The translations under genes and the position numbers were made by a program. A stretch of DNA of 64,000 bases. Source: Gammaproteobacteria bacterium (GTDB taxonomy: Bacteria > Pseudomonadota > Gammaproteobacteria > Enterobacterales > Alteromonadaceae). Location of the stretch: contig JAFLDV010000024.1 of assembly GCA_017302255.1 (NCBI GenBank), forward strand, positions 1 through 64,000, read 5' to 3'. The notes under the pieces are model-generated. The model was not told the origin of the DNA. It did no database searches and was given only the letters and a program-made list of their open reading frames with translations. This document shows positions 51,318 to 59,839 of this stretch, in pieces; position 1 is the stretch's first letter, and every line of letters begins with the position of its first letter.

Positions 51318-51809
51318 ATGTTATACGTGGTGATGTTAGGGGGTAAGCACCCAGCGGCTAAGATTGAAGTTCATGATGTGGTTTTTGTGCTCGGTGATTC
51401 CTTAGCTGATTGTTATCCGCAATTGCGAGAGAACTGGTTTGGTCAAGCCAATGGCTTACATATCGATTCCTGGATGGCTGTCGATGGCATTGACGGTTAT
51501 AGACTTGAGTGGTCAAACCAAGCGCCTGCGGCAAATGAACTAAGATTGTTTTTCATCAATCTCGGTGGTTATCAGACCGGTTTATTCGGCGAAGAACACC
51601 GTTATTTGTTGGTGGTTGCAAAGGATATTGCTGGTGCCAAAGCGCTTGGTAAACAGCAAATAATGAACATTTGGGATAAGCCTCACACCGATAACATTAT
51701 AGATGTCGATGACTGTATTCCTATTGACTATATTGCCGGCCGATATGTGCGTCTAGTCAGCGGTTCATATCGAGAAACTAAACAGCAAAATGATTATATT
51801 TTGCTATAA
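51318..51809 (+). CDS. DUF1543 protein
   Basis: A 163-residue soluble protein with the DUF1543 opening LYVVMLGGKHPAAKIEVHDVVFVLG and the HIDSWMAVDGIDGY and LRLFFINLGGYQTG blocks. The fold seems to be a repeat of two similar halves, the second starting near RYLLVVAKDIAGAKALGK. Function unknown. It has an AAAGGA ribosome site. It stands alone between maeA and csgD. Confidence 0.88.
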   Translation: MLYVVMLGGKHPAAKIEVHDVVFVLGDSLADCYPQLRENWFGQANGLHIDSWMAVDGIDGYRLEWSNQAPAANELRLFFINLGGYQTGLFGEEHRYLLVVAKDIAGAKALGKQQIMNIWDKPHTDNIIDVDDCIPIDYIAGRYVRLVSGSYRETKQQNDYILL

Positions 51810-52023
51810 ATCAATTGATTGAATAGTTAGACTCGTTTTTCCCCTTTAAGCATACAAGGATGTAAAAAGCTTAAGTTAAATTTACTTTAATAAAACATAT
51901 CTTGCACTTTAGCTTAATTGCGTTTACAAATTAAAGGTGATTACTCGAAGAGAAGAGCTTGATGTCTTTCACTTGGAAACGACAAATGATCTGGCAATGG
52001 ATGAATTAAGATCAAGGGTTCGT

Positions 52024-52692
52024 ATGGATAAGTATCAGAAACTCATAGTTATTTCAGCAAAGGAGCAATGGTCGCATTTATGTTTGTTGGCGCAAGCTGC
52101 TGGCTTGAATGTACAACAACAGACTGTTGATGCGTTAACATCGCAAGCTTATGATGAGCACTTGTTAATTGCAGTCGATTTTACCGGCCAAAAATTAGAT
52201 CGAAGTTCCTTACAGTTGCTCGCGCAACTACAACAGCATGGTGGCGTGTTCATTTATCAAGTTGACCGGCATCTGATTGAGGAGGCTGCTTGCCTGCGTC
52301 TTGGATTGCGTGGTGTACTTTACCGAGATTTGCCTCTTGATCAATTGATGTTGGCCTTGCGCACTTTAATGTGCGGCCAACTCGCATTTAGTCTCGAAGT
52401 ACTTAGCAACAGGTTAGATGAACTGGGGGTAAGTAGTGCCGAGCCTTTAGACAATCAGTCGACTCTATTTAACGCGACACTAACTAAGCAAGAAAAACGT
52501 ATTATTCGGTTGGTTGCCCAAGGCGCTCGAAACAAAGAGATCGCAACGGAATTGCATATTAGTGCTCACACGGTAAAAGCGCATATGGCGGCGATATTTC
52601 GAAAGACTCAGGTGAGAAATAGGGTGGAGTTGCTAAGGTTAGTGCAACTCCCCGTAGGTGGTCAGTTAACCGACTTTGCTCGATTAGATTGA
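52024..52692 (+). CDS. csgD: CsgD-like LuxR-family regulator of curli
   Basis: A 222-residue regulator (E. coli CsgD 216). ATG 52024 has AAGGG five bases upstream; the frame goes 29 codons further to a GTG whose AAAGG abuts it and cannot serve. The N-terminal receiver-like domain lacks a clear phosphorylation pocket, as in CsgD. The C-terminal LuxR helix-turn-helix (about 155-215) reads LTKQEKRIIRLVAQGARNKEIATELHISAHTVKAHM. It is convergent with csgG, and the reading frames overlap by 31 bp at their 3' ends. Confidence 0.85.
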   Translation: MDKYQKLIVISAKEQWSHLCLLAQAAGLNVQQQTVDALTSQAYDEHLLIAVDFTGQKLDRSSLQLLAQLQQHGGVFIYQVDRHLIEEAACLRLGLRGVLYRDLPLDQLMLALRTLMCGQLAFSLEVLSNRLDELGVSSAEPLDNQSTLFNATLTKQEKRIIRLVAQGARNKEIATELHISAHTVKAHMAAIFRKTQVRNRVELLRLVQLPVGGQLTDFARLD

Positions 52693-53453
52693 GCGTCTGC
52701 TTGCCAAAAACCCTTGGCCTGTCCTTGTAAGATAATTGCTTGGACAGCGCTTTCCATTGCCTGTCTAACGCAGTATTGCACCGGCTCATTGGTGCTATAA
52801 CCTGCTTCCATTTCAGCTAGTCGATTGACAGAAACATATCGAAATAGCCCAGTTCGTAGTTGTTGTGAGAACACTTTTTTAGTACTGCTGACAGACATCA
52901 GTACTTGCCCTGTGTGAACATCGACCGCTCGCAAGTACAAAGTAATTTGGTCTTCACGGTACATCTCTGAAGCACCAATACCAAAATATTCGGCACCAAT
53001 GCCGCCGGTACTTAAGTTTGATTCATAGCCGATAATGCCACCTTCAAACAAAATTCGAGCTTCTTTTAGTGACGGCAGTTCAGAGTTTTTTTTGTTACTT
53101 GTCACAATTTTACGTTCAGTCAATAAATTCTGTAGTCCCTCTCGTTCTAGTGGTGCAAACCATCCTGTCTCAAGTAGCACTTGAGTTAGCATCGCTGTCG
53201 CACCTTGGGTAACTGCAGTCGAAAAACTTGAAACGTTTTCTTGTGGTTTATACTGACCGGTTTGATCACGAAAAGCGTAAACGCCGACCGGCATCGCGAA
53301 ACGTGGCTTGGCAGAGTTTTGAATTGAGATCATAAGTTCGCTGGGTGCATCCACAGCAGCATCTGTAGTAAACAGCTCTGGTTTTTCCAACATCGCACAG
53401 CTGGTGAGCAGCATTGAAGCGCATAGTGCGCTAATAAATCTAAATGATTTCAT
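52662..53453 (-). CDS. csgG: Curli secretion pore lipoprotein CsgG
   Basis: A 263-residue outer-membrane lipoprotein (lipobox LLTSC, Cys about 19) forming the nonameric curli channel. The CsgG signatures VGVYAFRDQTGQYKP, FSTAVTQGATAMLTQVL, WFAPLEREGLQNLLTERKI and YYGIGAS-like EYFGIGASEMYREDQIT are present. It is the last gene of csgBAEFG, 2 bp after csgF; its 3' end overlaps the end of csgD on the other strand. Confidence 0.95.
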   Translation of the reverse strand: MKSFRFISALCASMLLTSCAMLEKPELFTTDAAVDAPSELMISIQNSAKPRFAMPVGVYAFRDQTGQYKPQENVSSFSTAVTQGATAMLTQVLLETGWFAPLEREGLQNLLTERKIVTSNKKNSELPSLKEARILFEGGIIGYESNLSTGGIGAEYFGIGASEMYREDQITLYLRAVDVHTGQVLMSVSSTKKVFSQQLRTGLFRYVSVNRLAEMEAGYSTNEPVQYCVRQAMESAVQAIILQGQAKGFWQADAQSNRAKSVN

Positions 53454-53455
53454 TA

Positions 53456-53854
53456 TTAATTTCCTGGTAGTGCTGGCATACGAATGATGGTGACTTCGCC
53501 AGTGCTTAACCTTGTAATGTGCACAATAATTGTTCCATCTGTGTCATGACTCACCTCAACTCGAAATTCACCAGTGTCATAAACGCCCTCGGTGATTTCA
53601 CCATCGGCGATCCTGCGGGTAAGCGAATTGATTAGATTTCGCTCTAATGCTTCTTGAAATTTATCGACGAAGGTCTTTTCGTTTAGAGGCTCGCTGTGAG
53701 CGTTTTGTGCTTGGGCTTTTTGCAGCAAAAAATTGCCGTTAAGGGGACTGCCGCCGAAGCTCGGGTTTACCGGCGTGTACACCAACTCGGTAGCACTTAG
53801 ATGGAGTGAAAAGGTGAGGGCAACCACACTGTAAATTAGTTTTGTTTTCATCAT
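53456..53854 (-). CDS. csgF: Curli assembly factor CsgF
   Basis: A 132-residue secreted protein with a signal peptide (about 1-21, ending LSA) and the CsgF motif ELVYTPVNPSFGGSPLNGNFLLQKAQAQN at its mature start, the segment that plugs into the CsgG channel. It couples the nucleator to the pore at the cell surface. It lies 2 bp after csgE and 2 bp before csgG. Confidence 0.95.
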   Translation of the reverse strand: MMKTKLIYSVVALTFSLHLSATELVYTPVNPSFGGSPLNGNFLLQKAQAQNAHSEPLNEKTFVDKFQEALERNLINSLTRRIADGEITEGVYDTGEFRVEVSHDTDGTIIVHITRLSTGEVTIIRMPALPGN

Positions 53855-53856
53855 TT

Positions 53857-54315
53857 TTAATCCAGGTAGTTTTCAAGTTCAGTGCTATCTTCACCAAGCA
53901 TGTTGGCGGACTGCAGTCTTGCGATTTCTTCGATGGTGGCCATCACTGCTTGTTCTGCAAATTCACGCATGTCTTGTTGTCGACGGCCAAGGTATGTCTG
54001 GTAAATCCGACGCTGATTTAGTTCAAGCCATAACAAGGTTCCAGCTTGTGGATAGACTCGCTCATGAATAACTAAAGTCATGCCTGATGTTGCCGGTAGA
54101 TCACGCCAATATGCCGAGAAGTAATAGCTAAAGTCTCGTCCAAATCCGCTGATGGTGCGGTCAAGTACCATTCCAGACACTAACAGTTCATCTTCAGCAG
54201 CAATTGTTGAGTGCGGGGACATACCGAGTAAACTCAGGAATAAAACTGCACAGCGCGTCGCGCTGTACAGTTGTTTCCGCAGAGGCTTCTGCTTAGCGCT
54301 GATTAATGGTTGCAA
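53857..54315 (-). CDS. csgE: Curli periplasmic chaperone CsgE
   Basis: A 152-residue secreted protein. A rather long N-terminal segment with a hydrophobic signal (about 20-40, ending IAA) precedes DELLVSGMVLDRTISGFGRDFSYYFSAYW and TLVIHERVYPQAGTLLWLE, which are the CsgE signatures. CsgE caps the CsgG channel and delivers CsgA. Its first codons overlap the end of csgA by 23 bp in another frame. Confidence 0.93.
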   Translation of the reverse strand: MQPLISAKQKPLRKQLYSATRCAVLFLSLLGMSPHSTIAAEDELLVSGMVLDRTISGFGRDFSYYFSAYWRDLPATSGMTLVIHERVYPQAGTLLWLELNQRRIYQTYLGRRQQDMREFAEQAVMATIEEIARLQSANMLGEDSTELENYLD

Positions 54316-55705
54316 CGTTGAAATCGCCGTTTTGCACCACAGTTACCACACTGCCTTCGCCACCTTGCTGAACATTGACGAGGTTGTCGTTGCCTTGTTG
54401 ATTCACTGAAATTGTACCGTCATTGCCAGTGACAGCTGCAGCGCCGTCGCTAGACGCAACCCAGTTACCATTGCCTGATTGTTGAATATCAAGTTCATTG
54501 CCACTGCCGGTCACTAGCAGGTCAACTAAATTTAAATCACCTTGTTGTGACACTTGCACCGAGTTTTGATTTGATTCGGTATCGCTAGTTGCCGCAACTT
54601 CATTGGCGTTACCGGCTTGTTCGATTGTTACGACGTTTTCGCTTCCCAAGGTTTCAACATAACCAAAGTTTTCGCTACCACTTTGATTGATAGTCAGATT
54701 GTTTGCAGAGCCCTCAGTCATCAGAGCTGCGATGTTGTTATCACCTTGCTGGCTAAGAGTTAAAGTATGATCGTCGCCACTACTACCCAACTGTGCTAAG
54801 TTGCCGTCGCCTTGTTGAAGTACATCCACGACCAAGTTGTTACCCGAAATCCCTTGTTCTGCAACGAGTTGGTTAGCATTTCCTTCCTGTTGCACAAAGA
54901 CAACATTAGCATTGCCGCTAATTGGTTCTGCAATAAACTCATTAGCACTGCCGGATTGGAATACGTCGACGACATTATCATTACCTTCGAGCGGACGGGC
55001 GATAAAAGCGTTTAAATTGCCTTGTTGTTGCACAGCGATGCTGTTGTCGTTACCGCGAAGATTTACAACACCGCCGACGTTTTGGTTGCCAGTCTGCTCA
55101 ACGTAAAGCGTGTTTCCATCGCCAACAGAAGTAATCAGACCCGATTCATTACTATCACCAACCTGGAGCGAAGTTATTTGGTTGTTATTGCCTTCGATGC
55201 TTGTCATGGTCCAGTTTGCATCACCAGTTTGCACAGATTGCGCTTCATTTCGATCGCCGCCGAGACTCACAGTTGCGGTATTTTGTTCGCCTGACTGTTC
55301 TGTCGAAACATTATTTTGATTACCCACAACGGTTAGGTCAGCTTGGTTGTAAAAACCAGACTGAACGACATTGATATTGTTTTCATCACCAACGGTGTTA
55401 ACGCTTGTAACGTGCCAATCATCTGCTTGATCAGTTTCTATCGTGTTGTTTTGTCCATCAACTTGACTGTAGCTTTCATTAAATACACCAGTTTGTTCGA
55501 CGTCGGTTAAATTCACAGCGCCATCTTGTTGCAGCAACGCTAAGTTCAATTCACCGTTTTGACTAACCGCGGCAGTCTGACCTTCTAGTACTCCGCTGGC
55601 TGAACTTTGAATAACTAAAGTTTCGTTATTCGCAAAAGAATAGGCGCTAGTGAATGCCAGTGTCAGCGCTAATGCAATGGCACTTTTTTTAGGGGTAATT
55701 TTCAT
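54293..55705 (-). CDS. csgA: Major curlin subunit CsgA, extended version with about 19 repeats
   Basis: A 470-residue amyloid subunit, about three times E. coli CsgA (151). The signal peptide (about 1-25) ends SFA. The mature protein is a run of curlin repeats with the QxGxxN core; about 19 such cores can be counted (QTGVFN, QSGEQN, QQGDNN, QSGNGN and so on), against five in E. coli. The composition is Gln/Asn/Gly/Val-rich, with no cysteine. It ends in QNGDFNVATINQR, as CsgA usually does. It follows csgB by 20 bp with GGAG eight bases before ATG. Confidence 0.94.
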   Translation of the reverse strand: MKITPKKSAIALALTLAFTSAYSFANNETLVIQSSASGVLEGQTAAVSQNGELNLALLQQDGAVNLTDVEQTGVFNESYSQVDGQNNTIETDQADDWHVTSVNTVGDENNINVVQSGFYNQADLTVVGNQNNVSTEQSGEQNTATVSLGGDRNEAQSVQTGDANWTMTSIEGNNNQITSLQVGDSNESGLITSVGDGNTLYVEQTGNQNVGGVVNLRGNDNSIAVQQQGNLNAFIARPLEGNDNVVDVFQSGSANEFIAEPISGNANVVFVQQEGNANQLVAEQGISGNNLVVDVLQQGDGNLAQLGSSGDDHTLTLSQQGDNNIAALMTEGSANNLTINQSGSENFGYVETLGSENVVTIEQAGNANEVAATSDTESNQNSVQVSQQGDLNLVDLLVTGSGNELDIQQSGNGNWVASSDGAAAVTGNDGTISVNQQGNDNLVNVQQGGEGSVVTVVQNGDFNVATINQR

Positions 55706-55725
55706 AAACGATACTCCATATCAAA

Positions 55726-56118
55726 TTAGTATTGGGTTACTGACAATATTTCGCCTTGACCGATTTGTTCTATCGAAAAACTGGTATTGCCATGTTGAGT
55801 AATGTCGATTTGATTATCGGTGCCGTGTTGCAGAAGCTGCAGACGATTTTCATCACCGAGCTGTTGGACAGAGATCTTATTTCCGGTGCCGTTTTGCTCA
55901 ATTTCGGCATCATTTGCGATCCCTATTTGCAATAACGACAGTGTATTGGCGTAACCCGCTTGGGAAATTGTGCCGTTATTGGCTACGCCGTGCTGATTAA
56001 TTGCCAGTATGCTTGTCATATCTTTGCGCTCTAGCATCGCTTGCAGTGCAAGATTTTCCGCTCGAGTGTCAGTATTAACTAACATCAAGGCCGAGATTAA
56101 TACGGCAACTAAACGCAT
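55726..56118 (-). CDS. csgB: Curli nucleator CsgB
   Basis: A 130-residue minor curlin: signal peptide (about 1-20, ending TRA), then about five curlin repeats (NQHGVANNGTISQAG, LLQIGIAN, IEQNGTGN, VQQLGDEN, LLQHGTDN, ITQHGN) and a divergent last repeat ending ILSVTQY. In E. coli CsgB anchors to the cell surface and templates CsgA polymerisation. First gene of csgBAEFG; ATG 56118 follows GGAG. Promoter sequences for the operon should lie in 56119-56405. Confidence 0.92.
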   Translation of the reverse strand: MRLVAVLISALMLVNTDTRAENLALQAMLERKDMTSILAINQHGVANNGTISQAGYANTLSLLQIGIANDAEIEQNGTGNKISVQQLGDENRLQLLQHGTDNQIDITQHGNTSFSIEQIGQGEILSVTQY

Positions 56119-56405
56119 TTATAACTCCATGAAATACGATCTCCAAGTGTTAATCTACAGTTGCCAAAATTGCATGCAATCGGTCAAATGGTCTATTTGC
56201 TGTTAAAGTATTATTTTCATTCGTTTAATAAAAGCCATTTAAATCAATTAGATATTTTGTTTTTCAGTAATTTAATAAGCGTAATGGACTAGTTCTAAAG
56301 GATGATATTTGTAAATTGTGCTGGCAACATTTCAAAGGCCTGATATTTCTAAATGGGTGTCGAATTTCGGCATTGGAAATCCATTTAAATTTTAGGGAAT
56401 GAGTT
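56119..56405. promoter_or_regulatory. Divergent promoter region of csgB and the protease gene
   Basis: About 290 AT-rich bases between divergent starts. No individual operator could be assigned, though the curli and protease promoters must lie here. Confidence 0.5.
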
Positions 56406-58937
56406 ATGACCAATAAATCGATATTAGCATTGGCGGTTTGCGCAGCCCTCAGTGCACCTAGTTTCGCGAATGCCCAATCTAACAATCAGCCTCTAGCGGC
56501 AAGCGATTCAATTATCGTGGTATTTAAACAAGGCGTCGGCAAAACTGAACGCCAACAGATTATGAAAAAGTACGGTGTATCATTGCGTTACGCCGATAAA
56601 GATGGTTTTGATGCGCGCAGTCGCCAATTACTGGACGGCCGAATTGCTGAGCTATCAATCCCCAAAGGTGTTAGCCGTGACGGTTTGATTAAACAACTGA
56701 GCCGGCATCAGGCAATTGAAGTTGCAGAGCCAAACTATTTGCTCCATGCAATTGAAAACTCCGAAGTTGTCATACCAAATGACCCACGTTTTAGTGAGCT
56801 CTGGGGTATGCATAACACTGGCACTGGCGGTGGAGTGAACGATGCAGACATTGATGCACCAGAGGCTTGGGAGCTAACTAAAGGTAGTCATGATGTCGTT
56901 GTAGGCGTTATTGATACAGGCACTGACTATAATCACCCAGACTTAGCCGCCAACATTTGGACTAACCCAAACGAAATCGCGGCAAATGGCATTGATGACG
57001 ATAATAACGGCGTTATTGACGATGTTCACGGTTTTTCAGCCGTAAATAACAACGGCAATCCAATGGACGGGCAGGGCCATGGTACACACGTTGCGGGTTC
57101 AATTGGTGCGTCTGGCGATAATGCAACTGGGGTAGTGGGGGTCAACTGGAACGTGACGATGATCCCATGTCAATTCTTAGGAGCTGATGGTTCGGGTACT
57201 ACCGCAGGTGCAATAGCTTGTATTAACTATTTCACTAATCTTAAGCAAAACCATGGTGTGAATGTGCGGCTCACATCAAACTCATGGGGTGGCGGCGGAT
57301 TTTCTCAAGCGTTGTCAGATGCTATTCAGGCTGGTAACGATGCGGGCATTTTATTTATCGCTGCGGCAGGAAATGATGCAGACAATTCTGATCAAACTCC
57401 ACACTACCCAAGTTCTTACAACTTACCTGGCATTATCTCGGTGGCATCAACCGACCGATCTGATAACCTTTCGAGTTTTTCAACTTACGGTGCTGTGAGC
57501 GTTGATTTGGGTGCTCCAGGTTCTGCGATTTTGTCAACGACACCAAATAATACCTACGCCAGTTACTCAGGAACTTCTATGGCAACGCCACATGTCGCTG
57601 GTGCTGCAGCCTTGGTTTGGTCGTTGAATCCAGAACTTACTATTGCGGAAATGAAGACACTGCTGATGGATAGCGGCGATAGTTTAGCTGCACTTGCAGG
57701 TAAAACTGTTAGCGGTAAGCGCCTGAATGTGAAAAATGCATTAGATGCTGCCGATCCAGAACCAGGATTTAGCCTTGGTTTAACTCCAGCTTTGCAAACT
57801 GTTACAGCTGGTGACGTAGCGACTTACACACTAAGCGTAAATGACATCGCTGACTGGCAGGGCGTAGTTAATTTGACGGCGATTGCGACGCCAGCGATTC
57901 CTGGATTAACCTTGTCTGCAGTGCAAGCAGTTCCGGGCCAAACAATTGTTCTGACGGCACCAACATCGTCACAAACAGCATGGGGAACTTATCAGATTTC
58001 CGTTAATGGCTCAGATGAAACTGGAGAATTAACAAAGTCAGTTGCTGCGACGCTCAAAGTATTGCCGGCTGGATTACAAGATCTGCCATTTGAGAATACC
58101 TCGCCTGTAGCTATTCCTGACAACAATGTTGGCGGGATCTCTAGTGTAATTAATGTGCCAGATTCTGGAACTGTTTTTGGGGTCACAGTCGGGGTAAACA
58201 TTAGTCACACTTGGATTGGCGACCTGACGGTCAAATTGGTATCACCAACTGGTACTGAATTCGTACTGCATAACAAAGAAGGCGGAAGCGCTGACAATCT
58301 AGTGAAGAGCTGGACCTTGGATAATTTCAACGGCGAAGTAATCAATGGCGACTGGAAATTATTGGTATCTGATACCGCAAGTATTGATACCGGCACACTG
58401 AATAGCTGGAGTTTAAACATCCGAGCTTTAACAGATGCACAACCAGATCCAATTGCACCTGTTGCTGATTTTACCTATGTTGCAGACGATCGTTTAGTGT
58501 CGTTTACAAATACTTCGTCAGATGCTGATAGCAGTGCGTTGAGTTATGCTTGGGATTTTGGTGATGGTCAAACATCGTCTGAACAAAATCCACAGCACCA
58601 ATATGCTGCAGATGGTAGCTATAACGTTACGTTAACAGTTACCGATGAATCAGAATTAAGCTCAGTTAAAACTTCGACAGTACAAGTTGTTGATTTAGAT
58701 ATCGTTCTAGAACTGTTGCGTGCACAACGTGCCCGGACTGGTTCTAGTATCGTAGATTTACGATTCAGCGGCGCATTACAAAATGTTGATGTTTATCGTA
58801 ATGGCACTAAAGTCGCTACAACTAGCAACGCAGGTAGTTTCCGCGATCGGTTTAATTCACAAGCAACTTCAGTAACTTACAAAATTTGCCACCAAGGAAC
58901 CAATGAGTGTTCGAATGATCTGGTTGTGCAATTTTAA
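56406..58937 (+). CDS. Secreted subtilisin-like serine protease with P/Homo B and PKD domains
   Basis: An 843-residue exported S8 peptidase. Order: signal peptide (1-24), I9 propeptide (about 33-115), catalytic domain (about 140-450) with Asp170 (GVIDTGTDYNHPDL), His225 (GHGTHVAGS) and Ser391 (SGTSMATPHVAGAA), a linker domain, a P/Homo B domain (about 565-680: PDNNVGGISSVINV to LNSWSLNI), a PKD domain (about 690-765: FTYVADDRLVSFTNTSSDADSS) and an ~80-residue tail (TGSSIVDLRFSGALQNVDVYRNG) seen in marine bacterial proteases. It probably digests external protein. An intrinsic terminator follows. Confidence 0.93.
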   Translation: MTNKSILALAVCAALSAPSFANAQSNNQPLAASDSIIVVFKQGVGKTERQQIMKKYGVSLRYADKDGFDARSRQLLDGRIAELSIPKGVSRDGLIKQLSRHQAIEVAEPNYLLHAIENSEVVIPNDPRFSELWGMHNTGTGGGVNDADIDAPEAWELTKGSHDVVVGVIDTGTDYNHPDLAANIWTNPNEIAANGIDDDNNGVIDDVHGFSAVNNNGNPMDGQGHGTHVAGSIGASGDNATGVVGVNWNVTMIPCQFLGADGSGTTAGAIACINYFTNLKQNHGVNVRLTSNSWGGGGFSQALSDAIQAGNDAGILFIAAAGNDADNSDQTPHYPSSYNLPGIISVASTDRSDNLSSFSTYGAVSVDLGAPGSAILSTTPNNTYASYSGTSMATPHVAGAAALVWSLNPELTIAEMKTLLMDSGDSLAALAGKTVSGKRLNVKNALDAADPEPGFSLGLTPALQTVTAGDVATYTLSVNDIADWQGVVNLTAIATPAIPGLTLSAVQAVPGQTIVLTAPTSSQTAWGTYQISVNGSDETGELTKSVAATLKVLPAGLQDLPFENTSPVAIPDNNVGGISSVINVPDSGTVFGVTVGVNISHTWIGDLTVKLVSPTGTEFVLHNKEGGSADNLVKSWTLDNFNGEVINGDWKLLVSDTASIDTGTLNSWSLNIRALTDAQPDPIAPVADFTYVADDRLVSFTNTSSDADSSALSYAWDFGDGQTSSEQNPQHQYAADGSYNVTLTVTDESELSSVKTSTVQVVDLDIVLELLRAQRARTGSSIVDLRFSGALQNVDVYRNGTKVATTSNAGSFRDRFNSQATSVTYKICHQGTNECSNDLVVQF

Positions 58938-58981
58938 TAAACCGTGACATAGCTCAGCTTTAATTCAAAGCAAGCACACAG

Positions 58982-59008
58982 CGCGCTACTTATGTAGCGC
59001 GTTTTTAT
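58982..59008 (+). terminator. Terminator after the protease gene
   Basis: Stem cgcgctac/gtagcgcg with a 5-nt loop and a T-run, 44 bp after the stop. Confidence 0.9.
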
Positions 59009-59060
59009 TTCGAACCGGCTTGGAGTTGATTCTAACTCATTAGAGAATTGCAAAATAAAC

Positions 59061-59148
59061 GAAGCAACGAAGCAACGAAGCAACGAAGCAACGAAGCAAC
59101 GAAGCAACGAAGCAACGAAGCAACGAAGCAACGAAGCAACGAAGCAAC
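59061..59148. repeat. 8-bp satellite, 11 perfect copies
   Basis: gaagcaac is repeated 11 times without a mismatch (88 bp). Perfect identity suggests recent expansion by replication slippage. It lies between the protease terminator and the dif-like site. The minus-strand frame through it (LRCFVASLLRCFVAS) is a by-product. Confidence 0.97.
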
Positions 59149-59325
59149 GAAATCTAAAAGCTGATGTGTTGAATCTTGGAATTCAGCAAAGTAACGACAC
59201 AAACTGATAGCAGAAGCTTGCTTTAGAGATGTTGTTAATTAGGCGTGTTGAGATTCAGTCTGCGAAATCGGTGATTAAACCATGGTAGACATCGCGTTTA
59301 AGAGTCAAATATAGCAATATAGATA

Positions 59326-59355
59326 ATAGCCCATAATGTATTTATTACGTTAAAT
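59326..59355. other. dif-like XerC/XerD site, probable phage attachment junction
   Basis: Left arm ATAGCCCATAA (7 of 11 matches to the E. coli XerC arm GGTGCGCATAA), an 8-bp centre TGTATTTA, and right arm TTACGTTAAAT (10 of 11 matches to the XerD arm TTATGTTAAAT). Filamentous phages of the CTX/Pf1-like groups integrate at dif through XerCD, and their attachment sites often have a weak arm and a 7-8 bp centre. It lies on the edge between chromosomal genes and the inovirus genes. Confidence 0.6.
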
Positions 59356-59425
59356 AACAATAACTTAGCAAAAGCTTATCGGCTAAATATAGTACAACAG
59401 CAAAAAAACGGCAACCCTTGAAAGT

Positions 59426-59604
59426 GTTCCAAAATGGAACAAGGTCCGGCTATTACTGTGCCGGACTACGGCAAGTAACTCAAAAACACGTGCGAAATAG
59501 ATAAGTTATAAAAAAAGCCCTTTCGGGCTTTAGTTTGGCAGAGGGAAGCCCAAGGGCTTCAAAAGAGTTACGCTCCGCTCCCATCAAGGGGCTAACGCCC
59601 CTTA
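59426..59604. other. Hairpin-rich inovirus intergenic region (candidate origin/packaging signal) with terminator
   Basis: Five inverted repeats follow each other: 59426-59440 (gttcca/tggaac), 59444-59466 (gtccggc/gccggac), 59515-59532 (aaagccc/gggcttt), 59545-59560 (gaagccc/gggcttc) and 59587-59604 (aaggggc/gcccctt). The one at 59515-59532 is followed on the minus strand by a T-run and would terminate the phage transcript. In filamentous phages the region after the assembly genes holds the replication origins and the packaging hairpin, so the rest are candidates for those. Confidence 0.55.
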
Positions 59605-59618
59605 ATAATCCCCAGAAG

Positions 59619-59828
59619 TTAGCTTGAAAAATAGCGAATAATCGAAGTAATGATAAATAGTGAAATTAATACAAAGTTGAAAAGGCTTAAGCGAAAAGGT
59701 TTGGGGTTGGTTTGATTGGGTTTGTCATCGGTAGAGATTTCACGCGGATCTTTATCTAATGTTTGATAGGTTTTAGATTTAGTCTTTTGGTGGTGGTCTT
59801 TATACCAATCTCTATCAATCATACTCAT
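59619..59828 (-). CDS. Small inovirus protein with C-terminal membrane helix
   Basis: A 69-residue protein, 11 bp after the Zot gene. A polar, Lys/Asp/Thr-rich front beginning MSMIDRDWYKDHH is followed by one hydrophobic helix (about 48-65) near the C-terminus. Small DRDWY-starting proteins are seen in phage and chromosomal contexts, but I do not know a function. Last gene before the hairpin region and terminator. Confidence 0.65.
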   Translation of the reverse strand: MSMIDRDWYKDHHQKTKSKTYQTLDKDPREISTDDKPNQTNPKPFRLSLFNFVLISLFIITSIIRYFSS

Positions 59829-59839
59829 AAAATAGTCCC

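Noticed and set aside
51937-52023. 29-codon N-terminal extension of CsgD
   Set aside because: The GTG start directly abuts its only AAAGG, while ATG 52024 has a well-spaced AAGGG and gives the usual CsgD length.
58934-59131. Minus-strand frame with repeated Leu-Arg-Cys-Phe-Val-Ala-Ser
   Set aside because: It is a translation of the 8-bp satellite and crosses the protease terminator.
59061-59148. CRISPR array
   Set aside because: The repeats are contiguous 8-mers without spacers, and no cas genes are present.
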